Shown one piece after another: positions 46,341-58,320 of a stretch of 64,000 nt of DNA. Under the pieces are notes generated by a model. The model saw nothing but the letters and a program-made list of their open reading frames with translations. It was not told where the DNA came from and did not search any database. Within the stretch, counting starts at the first letter, position 1; each line of letters starts with the position of its first letter. Both the position numbers and the translations under genes were made by a program. This DNA comes from Phoronis australis (Eukaryota; Phoronida; Phoronidae), in the NCBI GenBank assembly GCA_002633005.1, contig NMRA01000093.1, positions 378,567 through 442,566 of the forward strand, written 5' to 3'.

Positions 46341-46870
46341 GTGCTGTTCTATCAATACGAAATGTCTAAATTGGGTAAATATCGTTGGGCACTTCAAGTT
46401 AAAAATATTCTATTTGCGTATCTTTTTAGAGTTGTTTGGTGCTCCCAAGGAGTTGCAAATGAGATTGTACTTTTAAGCGTTCTAAACAGCGTTGAACATT
46501 ACATGTGGCAAGTTAAATGTATAGAGATTATTCAAGCCGACTCTCATGCTTCAAATGCTTCAAGCTTAAAATTGCTATTCACAGAAAAACACTGGCGAAA
46601 TTGGATTTGCTAATCACTTGCTGATGGTTGCGATGGGACGGTATCTAGGAATCTCAGGTGAGGAAAAATTATGCCCTTGAGAGTTGTGAGATGAGCGTCA
46701 TTAAGAGTGAACACCATTTCTTGTATTGCCCTTTGCATGAGGATCTTCGACGGAAGTTTAACATTCCAATTGCTGTAATAGGTGTAGCACTTGTTTTTGG
46801 TAGTTTGATGAGTTCACATTACATAATCAATGCAGCCAAGTTCCTAGTCCATGCAGAGAAACAGAGATGT
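46341..46870 (+). mobile_element. Non-LTR retrotransposon 3' fragment, opposite strand
   Basis: Two plus-strand frames (46341-46613 and 46658-46972) contain SKLGKYRWALQVKNILFAYL, GVANEIVLL, an EEKLCPL stretch and HHFLYCPLHEDLRRKF. This cysteine/histidine spacing is found C-terminal to the reverse transcriptase in several invertebrate LINE proteins. It then reads LMSSHYIINAAKFLVHAEKQ. A frameshift separates the two parts. It is head to head with the LINE at 44050-46012 and belongs to a different element. Confidence 0.5.
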
Positions 46871-46930
46871 ACTGTATTAGATGTTGAACTGTACTTTTTT
46901 CGTCGCAATTTTTTCAAACCGATACAATAC

Positions 46931-46978
46931 GTGTTCGTGCGTGCGTACGTGAGTGGGTGCGTGCGTGCGTGAGTGTGT
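46931..46978. repeat. (GTGC)n-like microsatellite
   Basis: Tetranucleotide runs gtgcgtgcgtacgtgagtgg and variants. Confidence 0.85.
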
Positions 46979-47611
46979 AAAGGGGGCCAGTGGATTACTT
47001 TCATTGAATTCATTATCTTAAAAACTAGGCCTTGATACCGAATCCAAGCTATATACAGAAATGCTACACACTAATCAAACCAACATTGCTTTTTGGTATG
47101 ATGTCTTGTATTTTGGACCACCTGGTTAGCCGGTTGTATCCACCGAGATCCAGTACGGCTTAGGGGAGAGTAACCGGTTGTGTATCGATTACCCACATCG
47201 TATCAAACCCGGTTCCCGCTAAATGGTACGTTTTTGCGTGCCAGTCTCGTGACCGGCTGTTACCAAGTTACCAGTGAATCAAATCTTCAATGGATAAATG
47301 GCGGCAGCACTCCTGCCGTTTACGGCATAAAGTATGAAGTTGCCATCTGAAAAATCGACATTAATATCTGTCACAAGTTGTAGTATTACCGATGTAACAT
47401 TTTCTGTCACAAGATGACCGTCGACTATAACAAGAGTACAATGTTTGCATTATCTTTGAAAAAGTTTGCAGGAAATGTATTTGAAAGTGATCTGCGATGT
47501 TCATCAAACTTATTATATAGTGCGTGTCATGTGAATGACACCTCTGTGTTGCGCTGCACATGTTATTGAGCACATACACACACATCGGCGATCGATATTT
47601 AACATGAGGGG

Positions 47612-50021
47612 TTTTTTTTATGAATAATCAAAATAATGCATATAATATTTGTAAATGTAAATAAAACAAGCAAACAGGCCTGGGTTCCATAAACCTTAAA
47701 ACGTATCCGAAGTCACATTGAAAACGTTTTTGTAAAGTGAGTATATGTTGTAGGCATGTAACAGTGCCATCCAGTAGGTTGCTCATTAACCTATAAAAAG
47801 CTGGGCAAGACTCTACCAGATGTTTAGGGGATTCTACGTCAGTACCACACTCCGGACACACTGGGCTCCCCATATGCCCAGTAATGTGTCTGTGTCGAGC
47901 TAGGTTACAGTGGCCCGTCAAAATTTGAATGACGTGTCTTATGCCCAATCTATCTGGATTCAGAAGGTTTTTCGAACTTTTTGGTTTGATCACGTCGGGA
48001 AAATTCTCCTTGGTCTCTCTGCAGGAGTTTTAAAGTGATGCCCACTGGGCTGCTGACTGGGTATGCACCCAGTTGCGTATACTCATCCTGCAGCATCCGT
48101 AAGATACCGGTATAGCAGGTTCAGGCACAAAATGTAGAACGCTTGCTCCTATCTTTGCGAGTCTGTCTGCATTCTCATTGTCATCAATTCCCACATGGGC
48201 CCTGACCCAGTGTATATTTACGGTTCTTTCAATTGCAAGCTTGTTTTAAAAGCTCATTAATACAAGCATTAACACAACGAGAGTTGACCCTTGGTTTCTT
48301 TAGGGCTTTTATTGCTGCCTGGCTATCTGAGAAGATGGTAATTGGCTGATTGCCCAGCTCGGTGTTATATTGTCGTGCCAGTTGAGTGGCTCTATTAATT
48401 GGAGTGATCTCAGCTTGGAACACCGTGGCAAGATTGGCTAGCGATACCCAGTTTTCAACATCTGCAACAGGAAGGCTTGGAAAATAGACTCCAGCACCTG
48501 TCTGGCCATTTTCTAGTTTAGAGCCTTCCGTATAACAAAGCACCTCATTCTTGTGTTCTGCGGTAGGCCATCCGTCACCAATTTCCGTGAAGAAATTGTT
48601 TTTATGATTTAAAGCTATAACCTGGACATCATTGGGCATGTTCCATAGTTGCCCAGTCTTGGCTATTAGCTTGTTGCAAACATTCCTGTGGCTTCTGTGT
48701 GCAACGGTGTCGTTTCGTTAGTTTTCACCAACTGACCATTATATCTGAGACGAAGTGCAGCACATGCAGCTTCACCCTCAAGGTATATGTACAATGGTGG
48801 TAGACCGATTAGCATTTCTAGGGCTGCAGAAGATGTTCCTGGAAAAGCAGAGGTAATGCACAAACAAGCTAGACGTTGCAGCTGCCTAAGTTTGTTGATA
48901 ATCTGTTTTAACGCTGTTATCCATACTGACGCAGCATATGACATTAAAAGTCGGATAACAGTAGTATAAGTCCAAAACATATTCTTGGGCGTCATCCCCC
49001 AAGTTTTACCCACCGCACGACTGCATCTCACCAATGCAGTTTTGGCTTTTGTAATATGCGGGGTCCAGGAAAGACGATGGTGTAAAATGACACCTAGATA
49101 AGTCGCCTTGTCTACAAGATCAAGATGTTTACCACAGCGTTAAAGGCCGCATTAACCATTTAAGCTTCCAGGTGAACATAATCACCTTTGTTTTGCTACC
49201 ACTAATTTCTCAGCCAACTGACTTAACCCATGTGGTTGTTGTATTCAGTGCTCTTTGAGCAAGATAGCGACATGTGTCAGGATCGATGCTAGACACACTA
49301 AGAACAACATCGTTTGCATAGGCTTGAACATACAAGCTTGGACCCATGTCAGTAGATAATTGTCGAAGCAGACCATCCACCATGTTAAAGAGGATGGGTG
49401 AGGCAGCGCCACCCTGAGGTGTTCCCTGGTGATGGGAACCGCCACACTTACATCGTCTAGACAAGCAGTCACAGATTGACTTCCGCGCATGATCCACCTG
49501 GTAAGACACCTATTCACTTTAAAGTGGTTTAGTGCAACTCGGATCGCGTCATACTTAATATTGCTGAAAGCACCAACAAGATTAGTGAAGGCGCAGAGGG
49601 CAAATTGTTTATTAAAAACAGCCCTTTCCAGTCTAGCAACCAGATGATGTAGAGCAGTCTCCGTAGAGAAGCCAGGCCTACAAGCATACTGGTTGTTCTG
49701 AAGTTTGTTCTGTATGTCTTGTTTATCAAGATGCCACAGAATGAGCCATCCCAGTCCTTTGAGAAGGAAGGATGTTAAGTTTATAGGCCTAAATGATTCA
49801 GCCAAAAGGTATGAGTTCTTCCCTGGTTTAGGAATGAAGACTGCCCTAGCTTCAATCCAAGTCTTGGGGACATAACCTAGTCTAAGACTGGCTTTGTAGG
49901 TCGTTGTGAGTATTTGGAATAGTGGTATCCCAGCCTCTTGTAGCATTATAGGACATATCATGTCTAGTCCTGGGATCTTCCATGGTTTAGACTTTACAGC
50001 CAACTCCACGAGATGTGGTGT
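47612..50021 (-). mobile_element. RNase H-type LINE (I-like group), RT to 3' end
   Basis: Read right to left. RT starts at PLTPHLVELAVKSKPWKIPG (50021), then ARAVFIPKPGKNSYLLAESF, a degraded ALCAFTNLVGAFSNIKYDA block and GTPQGGAASPILFNMVD. Next is YANDVV, where the family has YADD, so a catalytic Asp is lost. The thumb lies in 48666-49034. RNase H (48130-48639) has CYTEGSK in place of the usual DGS, intact FSDSQAAIKAL, and in another frame WVRAHVGIDDNENADRLAK. A CHCC motif (HMGSPVCPECG, HLVESC) lies near 47850. The 3' end is an A8 tract at about 47612. Several frameshifts show it is dead. Confidence 0.9.
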
Positions 50022-50154
50022 CAGGGGCGGATCCAGGATTTTGAGTTGGGGGGACAGGGCAGACATTAGCACCTCCCAGCTGCCAAATGGAATGTGGGAG
50101 AATTTTAGGGGGAATCATTGCCCCCTTGTCCCCTCCCCCCTAAATCCGCGACTG
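50022..50154. mobile_element. hAT-type MITE, left boundary copy
   Basis: Starts CAGGGGCGGATCCAGGATTT and ends CCTAAATCCGCGACTG; 133 bp. The interior ggagaattttagggggaatc also occurs, slightly changed, in the right boundary copy. Confidence 0.85.
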
Positions 50155-51300
50155 CTTACGTAAACTTTATGAAACTGGACCAGTTAATGGGCTTTTTTGC
50201 ACACTTGCCGGAGTCAGAAAAATGAGTTGTTGTGTCACGTGACCATTACAAGGAGGTGCTTATAAAGTTAGGTAGCCTCGCGTAGCAAGGCGTCACTGAG
50301 TGTTTGAAACGTAGAATTATCACGGGGGAAAATGCCAGCGTAAAAGAAAAGACAAGGCGACATTTAGAACTGGCTCGGAGAGAAGTAAGCGATAAAATCT
50401 CTGTACTCGGATAAGATGTGTGTTCAAATTTCAAAGTAGCTGAGAAACTTTTTTAGAGTTGTCTAAGCTGCGCTACATCCGAAAACCGGCGAGACAGCTA
50501 ACAAGCGTTCTCTCAAGCAATGGCATTTCTAAAAATAACTTACGGCCTTAGTTTAATGTTTGAGTATCACCTACAATCCTTTGTAAATTCTATAGATAAC
50601 AAAAAGCAATATTTTAACGCACACAAATCGTCTCCCGAGTTCAAAATAACGCCACTGTCAGAACTGAATAAGTCAGTGTAGGCCTATCACTTCAGTAACC
50701 TTCAAGATTTATGCCGGGGTTATTTACTTGAGTAAAATGCCCGTGCTGAAGTTTCTTAGCATTGTTTCTCGATCGCTTTCCGCTGTTAACAGTACTATCG
50801 AAGTACACACAACTAGTAAAATTAAATCACACAGTTAGTAATATATACTTGCGGTTCATGGCAATAGGTCCGTCCCGGACACTCGAATCTAGCTGTATTT
50901 ACCCACAATGCCGTAAAAATTCGTCAGGCACATTTGCTCTTTCGTTTTCGAGCCACTGAAGTTTCACATGTTATTTGTTGTTGTCTGATTCTGAACAGGT
51001 TTTTCTCGGTTGCACTACTCTATTCGTTCTTCCTATGCTAACGAAGTATTAAGTGTTGTGCTGAGGGCTGCAACACCGGCGTGAAAGTTTTATAAACTGG
51101 ACAAATACCCGTGGATGCGTGATCTAAAATTCTTTGCCTTCCCGACATTAATGAGAGACACGAGAATATGCTTGATTTCCATAATAACGGCGAATAAAAG
51201 TCCTATATAATGCATTCAAACATCTCCTGTTGAGTGACAATATCTGACGAGTGCAGTTTTCAAATGCATATTCTATGCTACTGTTACTGAGTGCCGAAGC
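50155..51300. other. Unique-looking DNA within the composite insertion
   Basis: No gene, repeat or transposase recognised. This is a candidate for captured host sequence. Confidence 0.5.
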
Positions 51301-51309
51301 GTGTCAGTT

Positions 51310-51740
51310 TGCGTTCGTCCAGGAAAAGTGATGAAAAAATGCATGGAAAACTATGCCTCGACATTGTTGTTCTCAATGCAGAGTAAAGAATCGTTATCAG
51401 ATAAATACATGCAAGGTTGGTTACATTTAATTCAACCGACATCACAACAGTCGCGTTTCAGATTACACTCTTTCCAAGAATCGTCATGAAAAAATGCTTG
51501 AAAACTGTGCCTTGGAGTTGTTGTTCTCAATGCAGGCTAAAGGATCGTTATCCGATAAATACTTATGAATACAGACGTTCTATTGTACTACACAAGGTTG
51601 ATTGCATTCAATTCAACTGACATAATAGTTGCATTTCTGTTTGCGTTCTTTCCAAGGATCGTCATGTAAAAAGCTTGAAATGCTATTCCCAGAAATTGTT
51701 GTTCACAATGCTGGGTAAAGAATTGTTATCTGTTTTCTGT
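51310..51740. repeat. Three diverged tandem units of 154-178 bp
   Basis: Units begin near 51329, 51483 and 51661 with gt(g/c)atgaaaaaatgc-like sequence, followed each time by ttgttgttctcaatgcagg-like and aaagaatcgttatc-like blocks. It lies inside the composite insertion. Confidence 0.8.
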
Positions 51741-52294
51741 GTTTTTGCTACTTTCACCCCGTTATCCTCAGAAATTTCAGGCAATATTTCCAATTTCTAT
51801 TTATTATTATTACTGAGACCATGGATGAGTTAATCCATTACACAAACTATTTCACTGTCCAGCAGCTTCTATAATTTTTACAATACCACAAAAATGAGAT
51901 TTCATGTTAAAATTTGACACTGATATTGAGCGAAAACTGATGTGCGCGACTTTTAAATTATTTATCAGAGAAGGAATTGTTTAAACTACATCTTAATAAT
52001 ATAACATAAGAAAGTAAACTGCAACGCATAGTATGATCCAAATCCGTGACATAGAGTGTATCACCCATTTATGGCTTTTTGTCTGGTCTGAAGTGAACTG
52101 CACTCTTAAGATAGGAAACTGGTTGGTTTTCTCATCGGAATGTGTGAATTAATAAGCTTATGAAAAACTAACGTTCATTGCACTGTAGTCATGATATGAA
52201 TAAAAGAATGAAAAGAAAAAACAAGAAAGTGCGGTTTTAATATGGGTTTGCCGTCTGTATTCGTCTTTTTATTCATTTTATTCATAAAAGGTAC

Positions 52295-53890
52295 CAGGGC
52301 TTGGAATGACCCATGACAAAAAAGAGGACATTTTTACGGCCCTAAATACACATATCAATCTAAACCATACCTCAACAGATTGAAAGTTACTATGTCGTGT
52401 CGGCAAAACGCACTCATCTTAAGCAGTTCTGACATCTATTTCAGCAACAACAATGAAGGCAATTAGATGCAACAAAAACCATTTTTTAAAATCAAAATTA
52501 AAATAGCGATAATGATGAAAAATTTGCAGTCTGAGTGGCAGGAGCTTATTCTGGATTTGCTGCACTGAAGGAGACCTATAAAATTATTTTCAATTCTTAT
52601 GATTACGATACAAAATTACAAAAAAAAAATGAAAATTGATCCATAGATTATCTAGAAAGCCTGAAATACGTACACATTTAATTCCAACAAAAATTTTAAT
52701 TCCAATGCAAATGGAAAAAAGTCAAGACGAAAACCTGTGGCTCATACCGAAACTGTTAGCATGGAAAAATGAAAGTCAAAAACAACATACTTTATAGAAT
52801 GCATCAATCACAATCCTAAGTTGGCCAAACTTTTCAGTTTCAAACAGTAATTACAGGAGTTAATTGTTCATAAGTCACGCTGGTGTAGAAGAAACTATGA
52901 GACATAAGAAATAAAGTTCTATCAGGACACTGAAATAGTCAGGCAGAATTTGTAAACAATGGCTTAGACCAATCAGATCATTCAGAATCTGTCACGTGAT
53001 CACTTCTCTAAAATTGCAAAACTCGAGTCACAAAATAGAACACGAAAAATGTCAAAATAAATTGAAATACATAAAAGGCAATTTAAAACGCATTTGCAGT
53101 AACGAAAATAGCACTTTGTATCCCGTTTCGGCGGCACGTAGAAAATTGCACTCAAAGCGGTCAGGCCTTAGTTCAGTAGGGCTTAGCAGCCAACGGCAAC
53201 GGGCGTGCATGTGGGATCAAACAAAAGAATTTCATACATCACTCACACCCCACGATTCCAATCCAACGAATAATCGGTTACCGTTGAATTTCCTTTCAGG
53301 GAGCGTTGTTATTTCTGGTGTTTCATCGTTTTCAGTCGATCCTCCGAGGCGACTCGCCCACGCACTCCGTAATTGTTCCTCTCTCAAAGTTTACAGACCA
53401 CAAACCTTGACGCATGTTGTTTTGAAGACATTGACCTTTTTTATCCACTTTTTTACGAAATACTCTGTCTACTCCACGCTCCACGCCTTTTTGACAGCAG
53501 AATCGCACTATTTGTCGCCGCGATTTTATACCAAATGCAGACGCCATTGATGAACTACGCTATCCCAGACACAGGCGCTTGAATTTACTGTATCTGTTCC
53601 TCGATTGCCTCTGACGTCACTCACTACTAGGAAAGCATGTTTCTTGTATATGGTTACGAGTCATCGGGAAATTCGAGCGCCTGTGATCCGCAATTACAAT
53701 TTTCGTTCCTCCGAAACATAAAGAGCAGTTTCCGTTTTCGAGCCGTCGGCAACGCCGCGGTGAGACATCAATTTGCCGCGATGATTTTATGGCAAATCCG
53801 ATTTTTTCCGCGGAAGTATAACGAAAATACGCGGAGGGGCTAAACGAAAAAAGCGGAAATCCGCGTTTCCGCGGAAAATTCCAAGCCTTG
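52295..53890. mobile_element. Nested 1.6-kb TIR element inside the composite insertion
   Basis: Left end CAGGGCTTGGAATGACCC; the right end is the reverse complement of CAAGGCTTGGAATTTTCC. Flanks aggtac and aggtgc could be a 6-bp duplication with one change. The 184-codon plus frame at 52996-53550 resembles no transposase, so the element is judged non-autonomous. Confidence 0.55.
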
Positions 53891-54132
53891 AGGTGCTTAG
53901 CCGGCACGCATCTGTTTGCAAATTTTATAATGGACACGCGATTTACTCCGTGGATGGGCGAACACAGGTTATCGCTCACCGGTGTTTAGTAGCTTTCGGT
54001 GCGACGATAGACTGAAGACTGGTTCGAGTTAATCACTTTATTAATTTCGGCCGCACGTACTCAAGTCTACTGAAACAAAACGTACTACGTATTGTCTGTT
54101 CTATGTTGCAGCTAGTGCTGCAAAACCTTGAC

Positions 54133-54286
54133 CAGGGGCGGATCCAAGATTGTGAGTTGGGGGGCGGGGCAGAGTATTAGCCAGGAATTTTCCCGTCAGA
54201 CACTTACACCCCAAGTTACTAAATTTGATACGGGAGAATTTTAGGGGAGGCCATGGCCCCCTTGGCCCCCTCTTAATCCGCCACTG
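54133..54286. mobile_element. hAT-type MITE, right boundary copy
   Basis: Starts CAGGGGCGGATCCAAGATTG and ends CTTAATCCGCCACTG; 154 bp, same orientation as 50022-50154. Confidence 0.85.
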
Positions 54287-54867
54287 GGTGTGGCTATGTT
54301 TTCAACATCTCCATAAGCTAATGGTTCACACTTCTCGGAGTCCGTCACTTCAGAACATTGATTCGACAGTTTTACACTATCAGGATAGTGCTTACCCATC
54401 ATGACTTCGAGTGTTTCCTCAGCGGAGCGTGTGTATGAGCCATCCTCTTTTTTAATGACCTCGAGTCTGGAGGAGTGGTTCTTCTTAAGCAATTGTGCCA
54501 GCCTTGCAGATACAGAGAGGCTGTTAGTTTGCTGACAGAAGTTCATCCAGGAATTACTCCTTGCTTTGCGTGTGGCGGACTCAAATATACGATAGGCAAG
54601 ATGATATGCACCCCAGCCCTCGTCAGTGTCAGTCCGAATTGCCGCTCTGTGACATTTACGTGCCTTACCCCGAAGTGCTGCCAGTTCTTTGGTCCACCAA
54701 ATCTGTTGTTTTGGTTTCCCAGTGACCTTAATACAGCGTTTGGGGCAGGAAATATCTAGTGACTTGGTCAGGGCATTGTTCATGTCATCTGCCAATTTGT
54801 TAACATCAGAACGAGTTCTGAGATTTGTTGATTCTAGAGTAGAAAGTGTTATTTGGTTGATATACAC
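54287..54867 (-). mobile_element. RNase H-type LINE, pre-RT part (continuation across the insertion)
   Basis: The open frame reads KQQIWWTKELAALRGKARKC, then WMNFCQQTNSLSV and EVIKKEDGSYTRSAEETLEV, the region between endonuclease and RT in I/Jockey-type LINEs. It stops at 54287, where the 4.3-kb insertion begins, and picks up in frame at 50021. The endonuclease is absent, so the LINE is 5' truncated near 54868. Confidence 0.85.
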
Positions 54868-54869
54868 TT

Positions 54870-56261
54870 ATAGTCAAATGAAAGTGTTCGCTACGAGTGG
54901 GGAAGGTATGTTGTCGTCTGGTGCTTGAAGATGCACTTTCTTAAGTTAAAATGTTTCCTGGTAATGAAAGAATCTGGAACTCAATACCTGCACAAGAATT
55001 TCCATAATATTACTCGAATGAGTTTTAGAAACTATATGTATTAGTTGTTTTTTAGTTTTTTTTAGTTTAGACTGCGGATGCCTGTTCATAAGTAGTGACA
55101 TTTTCCCACGTCAATTACTATGGGTTTGGATTCTTAAGCTTGTTATAAAACTTCTTACGGCGACTAATCGTACGAAACGTCCAGGCCTACGAATTTCGGA
55201 TATTCGTGGGGGAGCAGGGGCTTTGTGGCATTTATCTTATGAAAACCTATACGGACGTTTTTAGATTCACAAGAAAACGAAGTAGGCCTACTGTGCGATC
55301 GTGTGATGAGTCGGCAGTTGCTCTTGCGATCTCCGTAAGGATGCGTAGGTACCTTCATACGCCATGCTTAGGGCGATCTTTTGTGCTAGCACGGCACATA
55401 CATTTGCATCCCACAACCCTCTCATACCATTGGTAGGGAATATCTAACGACTGTTGGCACATTCAAGTGGGAGTATTTAACTGGCTGCAGTTTGTTCTAG
55501 ACAATTCTAAGCATCTCTGAGTTTTAGTAAGTCTTTCTTGAAAATCTTGAACAAGACTCTCAACCTGGCTGCGAACTTATAAGAACGGTCTACAGACGGT
55601 GGATTCTCGTTCAGCCGCCTTAAAAAGAAACGTACGGAATGGTACACAATCTGTGGAGAGGACACTTATGACTTAGGCTTAACCAATTCACACACAAGTA
55701 CATGTATTGGAGGCAAACCCTAAGAGTTTTACAAGAACTCAAAATTACAATTATGTTCTTTAAAAAATGTACATTCGCTGCATCCGTAAGAGATATCGGT
55801 TGTGTTACGTTTGAAAACTCTTAGCAATCGCTTATTGATATTTTACAGTAAAGAAACAGTCCACTTATGTAACTGATTTTGTGTTCCTTTGTCATTTGTT
55901 CAGGTTAGTTGATGTTTCGAATGGAATTGATTTGTAAATATAGCGGACCATCCAGTGACGTAGACACCAAATATACTGACGTCATAGTGTAACTTCCCAG
56001 CGTAACCGATGAGTGTGATAACACTTCTGCAGAGGAAGTAACGTTGTGTCAAGACTTCCATGTTTGTACACACTCCTACTTTTGTACAAGGAAAAGTGGA
56101 AATTGGAATAACATCGCAACTATTGTATTTTTTGCTTTCACACAGAGTTAAGGACCAAAACACAAATATTCTACATTTCCTCACAAAATCAGAAAACATT
56201 TATTTCTCAAATCTATGGCTTGATGCATAGTTCTAAAACTATAGGTATTAGAAAGAAAAAT
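54870..56261. other. Stretch without supported gene
   Basis: Open frames at 55164-55436 and 55900-56199 match nothing. No copy of the 58534-58898 block, which would be the expected left end of a split-repeat element, was seen here. Confidence 0.5.
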
Positions 56262-56966
56262 TCAATGATTGACTGCATAAAGCAAGCTTTGATAAGGTTA
56301 TAGATATGGTTAGCCATTCTGGCACGAGTGCCCAACTGGCAGAAATGGATATTAAGTCAGCCTTCCGACTTTTACCAATTTACCCAGGCGACTTCGACCT
56401 TTTAGGGTACCAACACCAGTGGTACTACTTCATCGACAAATGCCTCCCATTCGGCGCCTCTTTAGCATATTACCTCTTCGAAACATTCTCAACAGCACTA
56501 AACTGGGCCGTAGAGGATCGATCGGGACACAAAACATTGAACCACTACCTTGACGACTTTACATTTGTTGGGCCGCCTGGCACAAACATTTGCAAGACAC
56601 TAATGGCCCCGGCACTTCACAACTCTCTACAGCAAAGTCGGTGTACCAATTGCCACAGACAAAACAGCTGGTCCTTCCCCCGAACTGACATTCTTGGGTC
56701 TGGACGTGATACTGTTCGACAACAACTAAGAATATCGGACAAGAAAGTCATACTCCGCTTCACATTATCAGCCTTAGTCCACAAAAAACGAATAAAACGG
56801 AGTGAGCTGGAATCCTTAACTGGCATGCTGATTTTTTTCTCTAATGCCATTCCAGTCGCGCGAGCTTTCATTCGATGCTTTGTACAGGGCTCGTAAAGCC
56901 CACCACCACATACATGTATCAGTGTCTAAAGGCACGAAGTATGACACGCTGCTATGGTTGTTTAAA
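56262..56966 (+). mobile_element. DIRS-like retrotransposon, reverse transcriptase fragment
   Basis: The plus strand reads SFDKVIDMV, AEMDIKSAFRLLPIYPGDFD, YFIDKCLPFGASLAYYLFE, then HYLDDFTFVGPPGT with the catalytic DD. After a frameshift near 56630, GVPIATDKTAGPSPELTFLG follows in another frame. Back in the first frame are ELESLTGMLIFFSNAIPVAR and HHHIHVSVSKGTKYDTLLWL. This order and the LDDF core match RTs of tyrosine-recombinase elements (DIRS/Ngaro) better than Gypsy. It has two frameshifts and an early stop. No RNase H continuation or recombinase was found. Confidence 0.82.
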
Positions 56967-57137
56967 TGAAATGCACGCCTGCTAACTAGGCTGCACCAAC
57001 AAAGTGTATCGATGAGGTCAGTAGCCTCTCAGTCTTGTGTAATTTTTGAAGTGTATCCACACAACATCACAATATTAGTATTAGAAAAAAAACGTAGTTT
57101 CTCACCTATAAGCAAGGCTCAAAAGTCCAATGAAGTC

Positions 57138-57330
57138 ATTTCACAGATTCACAAATACGACTCTCAAAACACGTTTGCGTAATCAATAAGATAATACTCA
57201 CAAAAACTTCTCATTTACCGCAAAACACAACATGGGTTCCGTGAGCTGCGTAAGGCGTGTTTTGTGAGTCCGTGCTCATTGTTAGGCGATCAGAGAGCCA
57301 TGTTTGTGAATCAGTGAGATGGGGTTTACC
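57138..57330. repeat. Imperfect inverted repeat (actcacaaaacacg)
   Basis: gattcacaaatacgactctc, then aaaacacg...tgcgtaatca, pairs with the reverse complement of 57255-57330 (gcgtgttttgtgagt, gtttgtgaatcagtgag) with an unpaired insertion. Confidence 0.45.
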
Positions 57331-58164
57331 AGGACCGTCTTGAGGCGTGGTTTATAATAGAGGAGCTGTACATGTACACAACAAATCCATGGTACATAAT
57401 GGTTGAGTCCATGTACATGACAGATGGTTGAGTCAATGTTTAATTTAACAAACACTAATTAACTGTAACATATTGTGCGAACCATTACGTAATCATTTGA
57501 TAAAGATCAACGGAAATCACATTTTCCAATGATTAATTTCCTTCCTGCTCGTACGGTCAATGATTTACTTAAATTAAAACTCTGTTAGGCTTAAAAGCAT
57601 AATTGGGTCTAGTCTGTACCCTCGACTCACTTTGATGCCGGGGCTCGCCAGCTCAAACGATCTCCCGCATCAATTTCAACCAATGTCTTGGCTTTTTTTA
57701 AGCTGCACAAAGGCACGTGACCAAGGTATGACACGCCATAATATGCAAAACCATGAGTAGATGCGGATGTTCTTTTTCGAAAATGTGAGCAACTAAAGAA
57801 ATACCGCACCGATCTCGATTGACAAAAACCGGAGACCAGAACCGAATATCCGTTTGACCCATGTAAATTGACAAAGTGTATTCAGTGAGGGCAGTTGATC
57901 GAATACGACCATATAACCAGGCTAAAACATTTTAAACTTTTGTGTTAGTCATTTTTTTAAATATTTGTAAAACTATTTCTGACATTTTGGAAAGTGTTCT
58001 ATTTGTTTAGCATAAAGCTGTTAACTGAAATATTACACAGCTCTACAAATAAATGTTTCACCGAAGGAATCAGATGGGTTCCTTAATTACAGATAGCACA
58101 CACATTTACATGTACGATACCCAATGTGTAACTGAGTATCGGATACTAAGTGGCACAGGTGTTA

Positions 58165-58320
58165 GCATAGTACCAAATGGGTATTGGCGATTGCCTACCA
58201 AGTGGGTCGAGCAAAACGGCAAATTCAATAACAAGTACCAAATGGGTACAAACTGCTGAATGGGCAAATATCACATAAAGTACCAAGTGGGTACACCAAA
58301 CAGCCAACTGGGCTATAACA
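58165..58320. repeat. Cluster of taccaa(a/g)tgggta motifs
   Basis: Four to five copies of the partly palindromic 13-mer taccaaatgggta or taccaagtgggta at irregular 25-45 bp spacing, directly left of the 164-bp direct repeat. Confidence 0.7.

Larger units (their letters stand above)
50022..54286. mobile_element. Composite insertion bounded by two hAT-type MITEs
   Basis: A 4265-bp block inside the LINE. The left boundary is MITE copy 50022-50154, the right boundary MITE copy 54133-54286, both in the same orientation. The 5 bases outside the block (50017-50021 and 54287-54291) are both ggtgt. The inner flanks (cttac after the left copy, ttgac before the right) match neither each other nor the outer repeat. 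Removing the block and one ggtgt restores the LINE reading frame without a stop. The block therefore appears to have inserted as one unit. Its interior holds no transposase that I can recognise. Confidence 0.8.

Noticed and set aside
52996-53550. 184-codon open frame on the plus strand
   Set aside because: Basic, low-complexity composition, no recognised domain, overlapped by an open frame on the other strand, and inside a non-autonomous TIR element. Not called as a gene.
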